Assembly (NCBI GenBank): GCA_030682375.1
Contig: JAUXOL010000015.1
Span: 1-64,000 of the forward strand
Length of the DNA: 64,000 bases
Direction: 5' to 3'
From: Gallionella sp.
GTDB taxonomy: Bacteria; Pseudomonadota; Gammaproteobacteria; Burkholderiales; Gallionellaceae
Both the position numbers and the translations under genes were made by a program. Within the stretch, counting starts at the first letter, position 1, and each line of letters opens with the position of its first letter. This document shows, piece after piece, positions 63,518-64,000 of this stretch. The notes under the pieces were generated by a model, which was not told where the DNA came from, ran no database searches, and saw only the letters and a program-made list of their open reading frames with translations.

Positions 63518-64000
63518 CTATTTCGATTCCATCACCCATACCCCGTTCCAGTCGTCGCCGGGGGGGTGTTCCATGAAATAGCGCGAGCGTTCGATGTAGA
63601 GCCGGGCGGGTTTGTCGTTCGGGTTGATGGTGAGCACTTCCTCGAACAGGCGGACGGCATCTTCCCATTTGCGCTGGCGGTAGCGGGTCAGCCCGTTGCG
63701 GAAGTGGCCCAGCGCGTCGATCAGGTTAGGGTAGGTCTCGTCGGTGTGGTAGTCGAGGATCTCGTAGATCGCAACCGGCTGGGTCTTGCCCTTGACCACG
63801 ACCAGGTCGAGCTCGCGCGTCTGGTAGGTGCCGCGCAATCGCTTGTGGGTGGAGTCGCTGACCAGGATGCGCGTGCCGTACTGCTTGCAGGCGGATTCGA
63901 GGCGCGAAGCCAGATTGACGCCGTCCCCGATGATGGTGAAGTCCATGCGCTTCTTCGAACCGATGTTGCCGGACACCACGCGGTCGGTGTTCATGCCGAC
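63518..64000 (-). CDS. C-terminal part of a class III adenylate/guanylate cyclase
   Basis: Partial: the 5' end lies beyond the window. The visible 160 residues begin in the catalytic domain, GMNTDRVVSGNIGSKKRMDFTIIGDGVNLASRLESACKQYG, with the Asn/Arg pair (N-LASR) that acts in class III cyclases, and continue with ILVSDSTHKRLRGTYQTRELDLVVVKGKTQPVAIYEIL. A tetratricopeptide-like helical tail follows (ALGHFRNGLTRYRQRKWEDAVRLFEEVLTINPND). Adenylate rather than guanylate specificity is not visible. Any sensor or HAMP domain would be outside the window. Confidence 0.88.
   Translation of the reverse strand, partial: VGMNTDRVVSGNIGSKKRMDFTIIGDGVNLASRLESACKQYGTRILVSDSTHKRLRGTYQTRELDLVVVKGKTQPVAIYEILDYHTDETYPNLIDALGHFRNGLTRYRQRKWEDAVRLFEEVLTINPNDKPARLYIERSRYFMEHPPGDDWNGVWVMESK

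Overview
The window is a stretch of GC-rich bacterial chromosome that is almost entirely single-copy housekeeping genes. The linkages (yicC-gmk-rpoZ-spoT; rpsU-yqeY-dnaG-rpoD followed by a tRNA; metK, ahcY, a small holin-like membrane gene and metF with a SAH riboswitch; phoB-phoR; an MSHA-type pilus cluster) point to a betaproteobacterium, probably of the Nitrosomonadales/Gallionellaceae type. The family-level placement is inference from gene order and protein character, not from a database search.

Layout. 1-262: end of a (Pro-Ala-Ala-Lys)n protein. 642-1973: pabB. 2041-5880 (minus): yicC-gmk-rpoZ-spoT. 5975-9489: PP2C phosphatase, rph, rdgB, hemW, with small palindromic repeats between them; then trmL (minus). 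10127-17262: MSHA-like pilus genes (ATPase with a c-di-GMP-binding MshEN motif, platform protein, major pilin, minor pilins and an unknown membrane protein). 17357-21881: rpsU-yqeY-dnaG-rpoD, then tRNA-Ile2 and a strong terminator. 22019-26661: hrpA, a HAD-like protein, a small unknown protein. 26864-29243: tRNA-Phe, groL, groS, with CIRCE and a sigma32-type promoter. 29258-38025: nitronate monooxygenase, TIGR01777 epimerase, bioA, PBP4, a BFD-like ferredoxin, ubiD and two lipid A acyltransferases. 38088-45009: SAM cycle and one-carbon genes (metK, HD-GYP, SAH riboswitch-ahcY, metF, trhP). 45059-53375: a mixed group (membrane proteins, ttcA, pteridine reductase-like SDR, MidA-like methyltransferase, EF-hand protein, cca, slt). 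53666-55912: msbA and a DUF456 gene. 55972-58281: a cassette-like island. 58400-64000: peroxiredoxin, DUF1622, symporter, Pho box-phoB-phoR, a small winged-helix-like protein, and the end of an adenylate cyclase.

Two places stand out. First, the last 13 codons plus stop of metK occur three times in tandem (39210, 39344, 39490). All three encode the same peptide with many synonymous differences and no amino acid change. The two spacers between them are diverged homologues whose hairpins are kept by compensatory changes, so this looks like a structured repeat or mobile element that uses and rebuilds the metK 3' end. Second, an AT-rich gene for an OLD-like ATPase/TOPRIM nuclease (56365-57876) lies between two long inverted copies of a structured repeat (about 290 and 370 bp), like a defence-gene cassette.

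Regulation visible in sequence includes the SAH riboswitch before ahcY, CIRCE plus a sigma32-type promoter before groS, and four phased Pho half-sites before phoB. No CRISPR array, rRNA, integrase or transposase gene was seen.
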